DNA of 64,000 nucleotides from Saccharothrix algeriensis (GTDB taxonomy: Bacteria; Actinomycetota; Actinomycetes; Mycobacteriales; Pseudonocardiaceae). Location: contig NZ_JAFBCL010000001.1 in the NCBI RefSeq assembly GCF_016907655.1, forward strand, positions 868,001-932,000, given 5' to 3'. The translations under genes and the position numbers were made by a program. The notes beneath the pieces are model-generated. The model was not told the origin of the DNA, made no database searches, and was given only the letters and a program-made list of their open reading frames with translations. Positions 24,808 through 33,037 of the stretch are shown here, one piece after another. Positions within the stretch are counted from its first letter, which is position 1; each line of letters starts with the position of its first letter.

Positions 24808-24941
24808 TATACCTCGTGGCGTGGCCCGGGACACACCCGCCCTCCTGCGGCAGGGCGCCGCCGTGCGGGTGCTCGTGCGGGGAAACAGCCGGGACCTCCG
24901 AGCGCGCCTGCTCGTGGCGGGGCCGTTCGGGAGGGCGCCGG

Positions 24942-25688
24942 CTACGGGGTGTCGTCCACGGTGTGCTCGACCCAGACGTTGGGTTCGACGTAGACGCCCA
25001 CGTCCGACGCCGTCGACGCCAGCACCGGGGCCAGGGCGCCGCGGACGACGTTCTGCCCGTCGACCAGCGGCGACCCGGTCCACGACTCCCACTGGGCCAG
25101 GCTGCCGACGACGGTCATCGAGAACGGGGCCACCTTCACCACCCGCGCGCCGAGGCGTTCGTGGGTGCGCAGCCACGGGTCGCGGGACAGGCCGTCCGGG
25201 CGACGCCGCGCGAGGAACTCCGCCATGCCCAGCCGCGGTCGCCGGTCCTTGGACGTCGGGCGGACCGGGATCACCAGCCGGCGCAGGCGCTTCCGGCGCG
25301 CGGCGGCCCGCAGGGCGTCCAGCGCCACCGCCGCGATCCCCTGCCCGCGCCGGTCGCCGGCGACCTGGACGTCCAGCGCCGCCAGGCAGGTCGGGGCCCG
25401 CCCGTCGAGCGCGTCCTCGGCCGCCCACAGGACGGCCCCGTCCCACCCGTGGTCGGGCAGCTGCTCCCGGCCGGGCTCGGGGAACACCAGCGGCACGCCG
25501 ACCGCCCGCGCCACCGGGACGTCGCCGTCGAGCACGACCAGGAAGCAGTCCGGCCAGCGCGCCGCCAGCCGGCGCGCCCGCGCCAACCCGCCCACCCGGT
25601 CGTGCCGCATGAACTCGTGGCCGACGCCGCCCAGCTCCACCGCCGGCCCCAGCAGGTCGGGCCGCTCGGCCACACTCGTGACGATCAC
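24942..25688 (-). CDS. GNAT-family N-acetyltransferase-like protein
   Basis: A 248-residue protein with a GNAT-like acetyl-CoA segment: LAALDVQVAGDRRGQGIAAV holds the R-x-x-G-x-G/A type turn (RGQGIA), followed by an amphipathic helix and LVIPVRPTSKDR. C-terminal blocks DPWLRTHERLGARVVKVAP and WESWTG are typical of actinobacterial GNAT paralogues. Substrate unknown. GTG 25688 follows GGAGGGGG; upstream frame is arginine-rich and looks non-coding. The gene is alone on this strand, with 250 bases to the next upstream gene. Confidence 0.75.
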   Translation of the reverse strand: MIVTSVAERPDLLGPAVELGGVGHEFMRHDRVGGLARARRLAARWPDCFLVVLDGDVPVARAVGVPLVFPEPGREQLPDHGWDGAVLWAAEDALDGRAPTCLAALDVQVAGDRRGQGIAAVALDALRAAARRKRLRRLVIPVRPTSKDRRPRLGMAEFLARRRPDGLSRDPWLRTHERLGARVVKVAPFSMTVVGSLAQWESWTGSPLVDGQNVVRGALAPVLASTASDVGVYVEPNVWVEHTVDDTP

Positions 25689-25888
25689 GGCTCGACCCCC
25701 TCCGGGCGCGACGGCGCGGCGCGGCGAACGTCGCACCGACGCCCCCGCGCCGGCAACCCGTTTTCCGGCGCGGCCCGCTGCCCGCGCCGGCGCGCACCCG
25801 TCGTGGTCGGCCGCGGCGGAGGTCTTCGGGGCTCAGGGCCGGCGCGGCGCCACCGCGCCGGGACGTGCGCCTGCTCCCGCGCGCCCGG

Positions 25889-26191
25889 TCAGACGACCTG
25901 GTCGGCGGGGACCGCGAACTCGGTGCGCCCCGACCGGTCGGCGACGCCGTGGCGGAGTGCGACGACCACCAGCTCCCGGCCGTGCCGGTCGCGTTCGCGT
26001 CGGAGGACCCGGCACGCCAACTCGACCGGGACGGGGAGCGGCGTGCCCGCCGTCACCCCGTCCAGGCCGAACGCCGGGACCTTGTCCGTCAGCGCGGCGA
26101 CGGTGCCGTCCGCCTCGACCAGCCGCACCTCGACCCACCCCGGGAAGGCGTCGTCCACCCACCGGGTCACCGCGCACCTGATCCGTGCCAT
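25889..26191 (-). CDS. Hypothetical protein, 100 residues
   Basis: A small beta-rich soluble protein starting MARIRCAVTRWVDDAFPGWVEV, including FGLDGVTAGTPLPVPVELACRVL and ending FAVPADQVV. It follows the 204-residue membrane gene by 18 bases and so is probably the third gene of the MerR operon at 27603-25889. No family is recognised. Confidence 0.65.
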   Translation of the reverse strand: MARIRCAVTRWVDDAFPGWVEVRLVEADGTVAALTDKVPAFGLDGVTAGTPLPVPVELACRVLRRERDRHGRELVVVALRHGVADRSGRTEFAVPADQVV

Positions 26192-26209
26192 GCCGCCCAA
26201 GCTGCCACA

Positions 26210-26824
26210 TCACGGTCGGTGTGCCGCGCGGGCCGCGGCGGTCTTGATCGCGGCGACCGCCGCGTGCGGCTCGTCGGCGCGGAAGCGCACCGCCACGGCC
26301 TCGCCGGTGGGGCCGCCGGGGTCCGCGACGGTCACCGGCTCGGACAGCACCAGCAGGACGTCGGTCTGGTTGCCGGCCGCGATGCTCAGCTCCGCACCGC
26401 CCTCCGGGCCCGGCCGGGCGGTCAGCTCCCTGGTCCGTCCACTGTGGAGCCTGCGGTCGACCCGGACCGCCGCCACCGAGGCCAGCGGCACGCGCACCTC
26501 GAACAGCGCCCCTTCGCGCAGCACCAGCACGTCGTCGTGGAGGTAGTGGGGCCGGGTCACGGCGATCGCAGCGACGCCGAGCACCTGGAGCACGGCGAGC
26601 GCGTCGAGCACGTGCACCGCGGGCCACGGCACGAGGAAGCCCACGACCGCCGCCTCCACGGCCAGCACCCCCGCCAGCGCGACGGTCATCGACGTCCGGT
26701 CGCGGGCGTGGCCCAGCGCCACGTCGCCGGGCCCGACGTCCTGCCGCCGACCGCGGACCCACCACCACAGGCTCGCCACCCCCCTCGCCTGGTGCAGCAG
26801 CGCGCGCCGGGCACGGCCGCTCAC
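26210..26824 (-). CDS. Membrane protein of the MerR operon (hypothetical)
   Basis: A 204-residue protein with two close membrane helices (about residues 46-88, VALAGVLAVEAAVVGFLV and a second alanine/valine-rich stretch), then a cytosolic PH-like beta domain (HYLHDDVLVLREGALFEVRVPL). It starts with GTG 26824 inside a GTGA overlap with the MerR stop codon, so it is translated together with that regulator. Layout resembles small bacterial PH-domain membrane proteins. Function unknown; likely the main target of the MerR switch. Confidence 0.75.
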   Translation of the reverse strand: MSGRARRALLHQARGVASLWWWVRGRRQDVGPGDVALGHARDRTSMTVALAGVLAVEAAVVGFLVPWPAVHVLDALAVLQVLGVAAIAVTRPHYLHDDVLVLREGALFEVRVPLASVAAVRVDRRLHSGRTRELTARPGPEGGAELSIAAGNQTDVLLVLSEPVTVADPGGPTGEAVAVRFRADEPHAAVAAIKTAAARAAHRP

Positions 26825-27603
26825 CGCGCGCCCTCGCCGCGGTCCGCGAGGATGCGCAGGGCCCGGCGGACGACCTCGGCCTGCGCCGGGGCCATCGCGT
26901 CCAGCACGACGGCGCTGAACGGGTGGTCCGGGCCGAACTCGGCGGGCGGCGGGAGGACGGCCAGCAGCTCCCGCGGCACGCTGTCGGCCAGCTCCGCGGC
27001 GAGCGGCGGCACGCGGGGGTCGTCCACCGGCGCGTCCGACAGCTCGTCCAGCCGCCGGTGCACCTCCTGCCCGCGCGCCACCGCCGCGGGGTCGTCGGCC
27101 TGCGCGCGCAGCACCGCGACCACGCGGTCGCGCTCGGCCGGCTCGGCGGTGGTGTCCAGCAGGGCCAGCAGCTCCCGCTCCGCGGCGGCCACCGGCGACG
27201 CCGGCTCGGCGCCGGTGGGCCCGTCGAAGCTCCTGAGCACCTCGGCCAGGTCCGCCGACACGGCGTCGTCGGCCCGGACGCCGCCGCGCGCGATCAGCTC
27301 CGCCAGGCGCGCGCGGCGATCGCGGATCCGGGCCTCCTGCCGGGCCAGGTCGCCGTCCAGCTCGACCAGGATCTCGTGCAGGTCCCGGCCGCGGTCGTCG
27401 GCGAGGGCGTCGTGCACCTCGTCCAGGCTCAGCCCCAGTTCCGCCAGCCTCCGGATGCGCGCCAGCGCGATGGCCTCGCGCAGCCCGTAGTCGCGGTAGC
27501 CGTTCGACCGCCGGGGCGGCTCGGGCAGCAGCCCTCGGCGGTGGTAGTGGCGGATCGCCCTCGGGGACGACCCCACCAGGGCGGCGAGTTCACCGATCTG
27601 CAT
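26821..27603 (-). CDS. MerR-family regulator with extended C-terminus
   Basis: A 260-residue MerR regulator. The DNA-binding part reads QIGELAALVGSSPRAIRHYH, RGLLPEPPRRSNGYRDYG and IARIRRLAELGLSLDEV-like helices; residues 120-260 form a long helical C-terminal domain of the kind seen in actinobacterial MerR proteins such as TioE-like drug sensors. Translation starts at ATG 27603 with no ribosome site; the promoter at 27610-27640 places the RNA start at or next to the ATG, so the message should be leaderless. It heads an operon with a membrane protein and a 100-residue protein. Confidence 0.9.
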   Translation of the reverse strand: MQIGELAALVGSSPRAIRHYHRRGLLPEPPRRSNGYRDYGLREAIALARIRRLAELGLSLDEVHDALADDRGRDLHEILVELDGDLARQEARIRDRRARLAELIARGGVRADDAVSADLAEVLRSFDGPTGAEPASPVAAAERELLALLDTTAEPAERDRVVAVLRAQADDPAAVARGQEVHRRLDELSDAPVDDPRVPPLAAELADSVPRELLAVLPPPAEFGPDHPFSAVVLDAMAPAQAEVVRRALRILADRGEGAR

Positions 27604-27609
27604 GGGACG

Positions 27610-27640
27610 AGTACAAACCCCGTCCCTGCGACAAGGTCAA
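27610..27640 (-). promoter_or_regulatory. MerR-type promoter with 19-bp spacer, leaderless
   Basis: On the minus strand TTGACC (27640-27635) and TGTACT (27615-27610) are 19 bases apart, the stretched spacing that MerR proteins act on. The spacer carries the dyad ACCTTGTC-N5-GACGGGGT (6 of 8 arm positions match). The expected start point is at or beside the ATG (27603). This is the known layout for actinobacterial MerR autoregulation. Confidence 0.75.
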
Positions 27641-27655
27641 GAGCGGGGAGCGGGG

Positions 27656-28009
27656 TCAGAGGCGCCGGCCGAGCACCTCGGCCTCCGCGCGCAGGCGCTC
27701 GGCGAGGTCGGTGCGGCCCAACCGCTCGTACTCCCGCGCGGCGACCGAGCGCTCCCGCACCTCGCCCTCGACGATCGAGCGCAGGTCGGCGTCGGTGAGG
27801 TGGCGGCGTTCGACCTCCGCCGCACCCAGGCCGCCCACCGCTCCCGCGACGTGCTCGCTCGTGGCCGCGGTGGCGCCCGCCGGTCGGTCGACCGGAACCG
27901 CCTCGGCGTTCTCGATCGCGGCCAGGGCGGAGCGCAACGCCGTGACGGCGACCCGGTCCCGGCTCTTGAGGGCCGCTTTCAGGTCGTCGCGCAAGCTCGT
28001 GCGGATCAT
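27656..28009 (-). CDS. GatB/YqeY domain protein
   Basis: A 117-residue YqeY-like protein: MIRTSLRDDLKAALKSRD at the start, the conserved TALRSALAAIENAEA segment, and the C-terminal half with LTDADLRSIVEGEVRER and YERLGRTDLAERLRAE. Related to the tRNA-binding tail domain of GatB; a role in tRNA or amidotransferase chemistry is inferred for the family but unproven. ATG 28009 is the family start; the first part of the longer frame is non-coding. It ends 52 bases before the MerR gene start and is not in that operon. Confidence 0.85.
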   Translation of the reverse strand: MIRTSLRDDLKAALKSRDRVAVTALRSALAAIENAEAVPVDRPAGATAATSEHVAGAVGGLGAAEVERRHLTDADLRSIVEGEVRERSVAAREYERLGRTDLAERLRAEAEVLGRRL

Positions 28010-28171
28010 CGGGGTCCTCGGGGCGGGGGATCTCGGTCGCGGACGACGGTAGCAGCACGACCGGGTGACCCCGGGACCTCGACCGCGGTCAGCGACCGAT
28101 CCCGGGCACGCGGGAGGTCCACCCGCGCGCCGCCGGTCCAGCGGCGGCACGGCCCCGGGTCGTGCCGCGGG

Positions 28172-28807
28172 TCAGCGGAGCCGGTCATCCGGTGGGCGGT
28201 AGGCCGCCGAGCACACCGGGCAGCGGGCCGGCTGCGGCGCCAGGGGGACCTGCGTGGCCGGGACGGTGTCGCCGCGCAGGCACGCCGCGGCCTCACCGCG
28301 GGTGGTCACGCCCAGCTTGCTGAAGATGCTGTGCAGGTGGGACTTCACGGTGCGCTCGGAGATCCGGAGCTGCCGGGCGATCGACCGGTTCGGCATCCCG
28401 GTGACCATCAGGGTGATGACCTGGCTCTCCCGCGGCGTCAGGTGCACCAGCGGAGTGGTCTGCCGCCTGCGCGACCGGGGTGGCTGGGGCTGGGCCGGAG
28501 GCGGCGGCTGGGATTGCGGCGACTGGGGTTGCGGCAGCGGCGACTGCGGCAGCGGAGACTGCGGCAGCGGGGATTGCAGCGGCGGGGATTGCGGCGACTG
28601 GGGTGGGGACTGCGGCTGGACCGCCTGCGGCTGGGTGGCCTGCGCCCGCTGGACCTGCGCCCACGCCTCGCAGGCCAGGCGCTGCAGCTCGAGGGCTCTG
28701 CCCAGTGCTCGGTGGAAGTCGTCCTCCGGTGGTGGGGGCATCCGGACCGTCCTGCGTCTGTGGTCGGGCAGCGCCGGCACTGCCGCTACCTGGCGTGACA
28801 TTAGCAT
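28172..28807 (-). CDS. LuxR-type regulator with Pro/Gln-rich linker
   Basis: A 211-residue protein without a receiver domain. Residues 1-60 are helical, residues 60-115 are a low-complexity linker with pentapeptide repeats (QSPLP), and residues 120-180 form the LuxR/GerE helix-turn-helix (LTPRESQVITLMVTGMPNRS, then ISERTVKSHLHSIFSKLGV). A short tail carries CPVC. The start is unclear: ATG 28807 or 28801 without ribosome site, or ATG 28741 with AGGA upstream. The gene is divergent from the TenA-like/oxidase pair and is the natural candidate to control it. Confidence 0.8.
   Translation of the reverse strand: MLMSRQVAAVPALPDHRRRTVRMPPPPEDDFHRALGRALELQRLACEAWAQVQRAQATQPQAVQPQSPPQSPQSPPLQSPLPQSPLPQSPLPQPQSPQSQPPPPAQPQPPRSRRRQTTPLVHLTPRESQVITLMVTGMPNRSIARQLRISERTVKSHLHSIFSKLGVTTRGEAAACLRGDTVPATQVPLAPQPARCPVCSAAYRPPDDRLR
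28511..28610. repeat. 15-bp minisatellite inside the luxR-type gene
   Basis: Units resembling GACTGCGGCAGCGG repeat with a 15-base period, three near-perfect and several diverged copies, encoding the QSPLP pentapeptide on the minus strand. Because the unit is a multiple of three, length change keeps the frame. Confidence 0.75.
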
Positions 28808-28949
28808 TTACGTTGCGTCACCCACAGACTCTGAACGGTCGGTTCGAGGTATCGGACGGACGCGTACCGGTAGTAGGGCGAAGGTTCGATGTCCGCCGGG
28901 CCGCGCGCGGTTAGGGTGAAAGCCGGGGAATGAGCAGAGGAGCGGCGCG

Positions 28950-29597
28950 GTGAACGGCAGCGCAATCGTGGACGAGTTTCCCGTGGCGGTCCGGGAACAC
29001 GTGGAGAACAACGAACTGCTCGCGGCGGCGCGCGCCGAGCAGGTCGACCTCAACCAGCTCAAACGGCTCCTCATCGCCGAATTCCAGTCGCAGGAAGCCG
29101 AGTTCACCACCTATTCGACCCTGGTCGCCCGGTTCCACCACGAGGTGCCCGGCAGCCTCTTCGTGTTCATCGCCGACACGTTGATGGCGGCGCGGCGCTT
29201 CCTCGTCCAGGAGGTGCTGGGATCGGTCGGGCTGACCGCCGACGAACTCCGCCGGACGGGCATATCGCCTCAGGTGAAGCGGTTCACCGAATTCATCTCG
29301 TGGGTGGCCCTGCACGCGGGCGCGGGCGAGGCCGCGCTGCTGGCGCGCACCGACTTCGTGCTGTGGTGCGGGGTGTGCGCGCCGCTGGCCGAGGCGCTGG
29401 ACGACGCCGGCGTGCCCGCCGAGGTGCAGCAGTACGTGCAGCAGTACGCGGAGCTGCCCCCGGAGGTCGCGGACGGCGCGGTCGAGGTCGTCGACTTCGG
29501 CCTGGCGGCGGGGGAACGCCCGGAGTGGATCACCCGCAGCGCGCCGGCCATGGAACCGCTGCTGCGCGGGTTCTGGCACTTCGTCGCCGCGGGCTGA
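28950..29597 (+). CDS. TenA/heme-oxygenase-like fold protein
   Basis: A 215-residue helical protein matching the TENA/THI-4/PqqC (heme-oxygenase-like) superfamily in length and pattern: AEFQSQEAEFTTYSTLVARF, PGSLFVFIADTLMAARRFLV, and FGLAAGERPEWITRSAPAME. Members include thiaminase-type aminohydrolases, PqqC oxidases and diiron oxidases of amino acids; the weak similarity does not let me choose. I cannot identify a firm catalytic set. GTG 28950 follows GAGGAG at a rather long distance. It precedes the oxidase-amidohydrolase fusion by 81 bases and probably shares its transcript. Confidence 0.65.
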   Translation: MNGSAIVDEFPVAVREHVENNELLAAARAEQVDLNQLKRLLIAEFQSQEAEFTTYSTLVARFHHEVPGSLFVFIADTLMAARRFLVQEVLGSVGLTADELRRTGISPQVKRFTEFISWVALHAGAGEAALLARTDFVLWCGVCAPLAEALDDAGVPAEVQQYVQQYAELPPEVADGAVEVVDFGLAAGERPEWITRSAPAMEPLLRGFWHFVAAG

Positions 29598-29678
29598 CCG
29601 GCGAACGCCCAGGCGACCCGGCCGGCGCCGCGCCGGCCCCCTCCCCCGTTGACGGCCAGCGCCCCGCAGGAGGCAGTC

Positions 29679-32600
29679 GTGCCCGAACCACCGCCCGCCG
29701 ACCTCCAGGTCGACTTCCCGTTCGACTACGCCGCCTACGTGGGGCAGGGCCGGCACATAGGCAGGCTGCCCGCACGGGCGCTGGGCACGCCGGTCGCGAT
29801 CGTCGGCGCGGGCGGCAGCGGGCTGACCGCCGCCTACGAGCTGCTGCGGATCGGCTGCCGGCCGATCGTCTACGAGGCGGAGACCTCGGCGTCCGGACCG
29901 GGGGGCCGGCGGCTGGGCGGGCGGATGTTCTCGCTGCGGATGGCGCCGCAGGACAGCGCCGTGGTGGAGCTGGGCTGCATGCGGGTGCCCGAGTCGGCCA
30001 AGCTGCTGCGGCAGTACACCGACCTGTTCGGCCTGCACTGGCGGCCGTTCCGGGACGACTACGCCGCCGACGTCACCCCGTGGACGGTGCTCGACGTCGA
30101 CGGGGTGACCCGGGCGGTGCGCGAGATCACCGACCTCTACCCCGGCGACGAGCTGTTCCGGCAGGCCCACACCCGGTGGCAGGAGGCGTTGGAGCGGGTC
30201 GGCCTGACCGCCCTGCGGGAGGCGGTGGCGGCGCGCGACCCGGCCGGGATCCGCCGGACCTGGGGCGGGCTGGTCGCCCGCTTCGAGACCTGGAGCTTCT
30301 ACCGCTTCCTGCGCGACCCCGACGGCGTGGGGCTGACCTGGGACCAGGCCCGCCTGCTGGGCACGGCGGGCGTGGGGACCGCCGCGTGGGACACCTTCTA
30401 CGAGCTGGGCGTGCTGGAGGTCTTCCGCCTGCTGCTGGCCACCGAGGGCGGCAGCACGCACTACCTGCACGAGGGGCTCAGCGCGGTGGCCGAGGCGTTC
30501 TGGACGCGCCGCACCAGCGCGCCGGACGGCCGGTTCACCAGCCTCGCCGAGGTCAACGGCGGCGCGCCCCGGCCGCGGGTCACCGCCCTGGAGGTCGGCG
30601 AGACCGCCGACGAGGGCGTGGTCGTGCACAGCGAGGACGGCCGGGCCGAGCACTTCTCCGCGGTGGTGTTCACCCCGCAGCTGCACGTGCTGGAGACCTC
30701 GGTCGAGGTCCGCCCGGCCCGGCCCGGCGGGGCCGCGCCGTTCGGCCCGCGGCTGCTGCGCGCCATCCGGCGGCTCAACTACTGGCAGTCCGCGAAGACC
30801 GCGCTGGTGACCGACACCCCGTTCTGGACCGGGACCAGCCTGGACGGCGTCACCCTCACCGACCGGCTGCCGCGGGCGACCTACACCCTGGACTACGGGG
30901 AGCCGCCCGAGCCGGGCGGGCGGCGCGCCGTGCTGGTGCTGAGCTTCACCTGGGCCAAGGACGCCGTGAAGGTCGGTCCGTCCACACTGGACGAACGGGT
31001 CGCGGTGCTCACCCGCGAGCTGGCGCGCGTGCACCCGGAGGTGGCCGAGGAGCTGCGGCGGCGGGTGGCCCGCGGTGGCGCCTGCACGATCTCCTGGGAG
31101 CTGGAGCGCAACTTCCGCGGCCTGTGCCGGTTCTCCCGGCCCGGCGAGCACAACTACCAGTGGGACCTGTTCGCGCACTTCATGAAGGACTTCGCGGGCG
31201 CGCCCGCGGTGCCCGGCGAGGCGCCGAACCCGCTGTTCCTCGCCGGCGACGACACCGCGTGGTCCTCCGGGTGGCTCGACCACGCCCTGGCCTCGGGCCT
31301 GAACGCGGCCTGGGGCGTGCTGCGCTACCTCGGCGGCGACACCCTGCCCGACAACCCCGGCCCCGGTGACGTGTGGGGCGACCGGCTGTACCGGCCCGTC
31401 ACCGCGCCCACCGCCGCGACCACCTCCGCACCGGGACCGGGGTCCGACCGCGCGGAACCGGGGTCCGACGCGGAACCGGGTCCGGGACCCGGCACGGGGT
31501 CCGACCGCGCGACCGCCGCCACCTCGGTCCACGAGCCCGCGGAGGGCCGCGACCGGCTGGTGACCGCCGAGCGGCTGTGGGACGGCGAGCGGATGCGGTC
31601 GGGCCGCGCGGCCCGGGTGCTGGTCCGGGACGGCCGCTTCGAGGCGGTGGGCGAGGACGTGGCGCCGCCGGCCGACGCCGAGGTGGTCGACCTGCCGGGG
31701 CACACCCTGCTGGCGGGGCTGATCGACTGCCACGTGCACGTGCTCGACGAGGGCCTGAACACCGCCCCGATCGGGACGCAGCTGCTGCGGGCGCTGCCCG
31801 CCCTGCGGGACCTGCTCGCCAACGGGTTCACCACCGTCCGCGACCTGGGCAGCGGCGACCACCCCGGCACCGTCGACCTGCGGGACGCGCTGGCGGCCGG
31901 GATCGTCGAGGGGCCGCGCATGGTCGTCGCGCCCAACATCCTGTCCGCGAGCGGGGGCCACGGCGACAAGGAGCCCGCGCTGACCACCCGGTTCGGCCTC
32001 CGGGTCGGCACGCTGGCCGACGGGGTGGAGCAGGTGGTCAACCAGGTGCGGGGGCAGGCGCGGGCGGGCGCGGACTGGATCAAGTTCGCCGCCAGCGGCG
32101 GGTTCTCCTCCCCCGTCGACAGCCCCGCCACCGTGACCTACGGGCAGGCCGAGGTCGACGCGCTGGTCGGGGCGGCGACCGACCTCGGGCTGCCGTGCGC
32201 CGTCCACGCGTTCAACGACGAGGCCGTCCGGCGGTCCGTGCGGGCCGGGGTGCGCTCGGTCGAGCACGCCAACCTGGCCGGCGCCGAGACCTTCGCCCTG
32301 CTCGCCGAGCGGGGGGTGTTCCTGGTCCCCACCCTGCAGGTCGTGTTCCACCACCTCGACCGGTTGGACGACGACGGGTTCTGGGCGGACAAGCCCGGGT
32401 TCCTCAGGACCAAGTTCGCCGACCTCGCCGAGCCGCTGCGGGCCTCCGCCGGCCTGCTGGCCGACAGCGACGTCACCCTGGCCTTCGGCACCGACGCCAG
32501 CCTGGTGCCCTACGACGAGACGTGGCGGGAGTTCACCGCCATGACGCGGGTCGGCATCAGCCCCGAGCGCGCGCTGGCCGCGGCGACCGGCGCCGCGGCG

Positions 32601-32747
32601 GACCTGCTGCGCGCGCCGGACCTCGGCCGGGTGCGGCCGGGGTGCGTGGCGGACCTGGTCGCCGTGCCCGGCGACCCGCTGGCGGACATCGCGGTCATGG
32701 GCGGGGTCGACTTCGTGATGCAGGCGGGCGTGGTCCGCCGGCGGTGA
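29679..32747 (+). CDS. Fusion: tryptophan-2-monooxygenase-like flavoenzyme + amidohydrolase
   Basis: A 1022-residue two-enzyme protein. Residues about 40-565 are an FAD amine oxidase: VAIVGAGGSGLTAAYELL (dinucleotide fold), GGRRLGGRMFS, VVELGCMRVPESAKLL, and near the end LFLAGDDTAWSSGWLDHALA. These blocks look most like the IaaM/tryptophan-2-monooxygenase branch. Residues 575-620 are a Gly/Pro/Asp-rich linker. Residues about 623-1022 are a metal-dependent amidohydrolase of the imidazolonepropionase/prolidase type: GLIDCHVHVLDEG (H-x-H), DWIKFAASGGFSSP, VHAFNDEA, RSVEHANL, FGTDAS. GTG 29679 has AGGAGG six bases upstream. No stop or frameshift separates the halves. Confidence 0.85.
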   Translation: MPEPPPADLQVDFPFDYAAYVGQGRHIGRLPARALGTPVAIVGAGGSGLTAAYELLRIGCRPIVYEAETSASGPGGRRLGGRMFSLRMAPQDSAVVELGCMRVPESAKLLRQYTDLFGLHWRPFRDDYAADVTPWTVLDVDGVTRAVREITDLYPGDELFRQAHTRWQEALERVGLTALREAVAARDPAGIRRTWGGLVARFETWSFYRFLRDPDGVGLTWDQARLLGTAGVGTAAWDTFYELGVLEVFRLLLATEGGSTHYLHEGLSAVAEAFWTRRTSAPDGRFTSLAEVNGGAPRPRVTALEVGETADEGVVVHSEDGRAEHFSAVVFTPQLHVLETSVEVRPARPGGAAPFGPRLLRAIRRLNYWQSAKTALVTDTPFWTGTSLDGVTLTDRLPRATYTLDYGEPPEPGGRRAVLVLSFTWAKDAVKVGPSTLDERVAVLTRELARVHPEVAEELRRRVARGGACTISWELERNFRGLCRFSRPGEHNYQWDLFAHFMKDFAGAPAVPGEAPNPLFLAGDDTAWSSGWLDHALASGLNAAWGVLRYLGGDTLPDNPGPGDVWGDRLYRPVTAPTAATTSAPGPGSDRAEPGSDAEPGPGPGTGSDRATAATSVHEPAEGRDRLVTAERLWDGERMRSGRAARVLVRDGRFEAVGEDVAPPADAEVVDLPGHTLLAGLIDCHVHVLDEGLNTAPIGTQLLRALPALRDLLANGFTTVRDLGSGDHPGTVDLRDALAAGIVEGPRMVVAPNILSASGGHGDKEPALTTRFGLRVGTLADGVEQVVNQVRGQARAGADWIKFAASGGFSSPVDSPATVTYGQAEVDALVGAATDLGLPCAVHAFNDEAVRRSVRAGVRSVEHANLAGAETFALLAERGVFLVPTLQVVFHHLDRLDDDGFWADKPGFLRTKFADLAEPLRASAGLLADSDVTLAFGTDASLVPYDETWREFTAMTRVGISPERALAAATGAAADLLRAPDLGRVRPGCVADLVAVPGDPLADIAVMGGVDFVMQAGVVRRR

Positions 32748-33037
32748 GGCGGCGACCCGCCCGGCCGCGGCGACCGGCGGGCCCGACCGCCGCAGCCGGG
32801 CTCCGGGTTCCGACCACCGGAGTCCGGCCGGCGGGTTCCGATCACCGGGTTCCGACCGCCGCAGCCGATCACCGGGTTCCGATCACCGACCACCGGGTTC
32901 CGGGTTCCGATCACCGACCGCGGTCGCCGAAGGCCCGTCCAGCACGCGATTCCGCCGCGCGCCGGACGGGCACCGGTACGTTCGGCGCGGGAGCCGATCC
33001 GGTTCACCCCGATTTCCGGTCCGGGCGGAACCGCCGG
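32748..33037. repeat. Non-coding interval with GGGTTCCGAYCACC repeats
   Basis: At least five copies of GGGTTCCGAYCACC or close variants lie irregularly between 32805 and 32914 (starts near 32805, 32833, 32847, 32874, 32901). Related GGGGTCCGACCGCG copies occur inside the linker of the preceding fusion gene (31440-31510). No gene is seen in this interval. Confidence 0.75.

Noticed and set aside
28940..28960. tRNA-like or rRNA genes in the window
   Set aside because: I looked for T-loop (GGTTCGAATCC-like) and acceptor pairing and found only GGTTCGAGG near 28840, without a fitting cloverleaf.
28911..32354. 1147-codon minus-strand open frame opposite the TenA/oxidase locus
   Set aside because: A shadow of the high-GC plus-strand genes, with Gly/Arg/Pro/His-rich non-protein composition.
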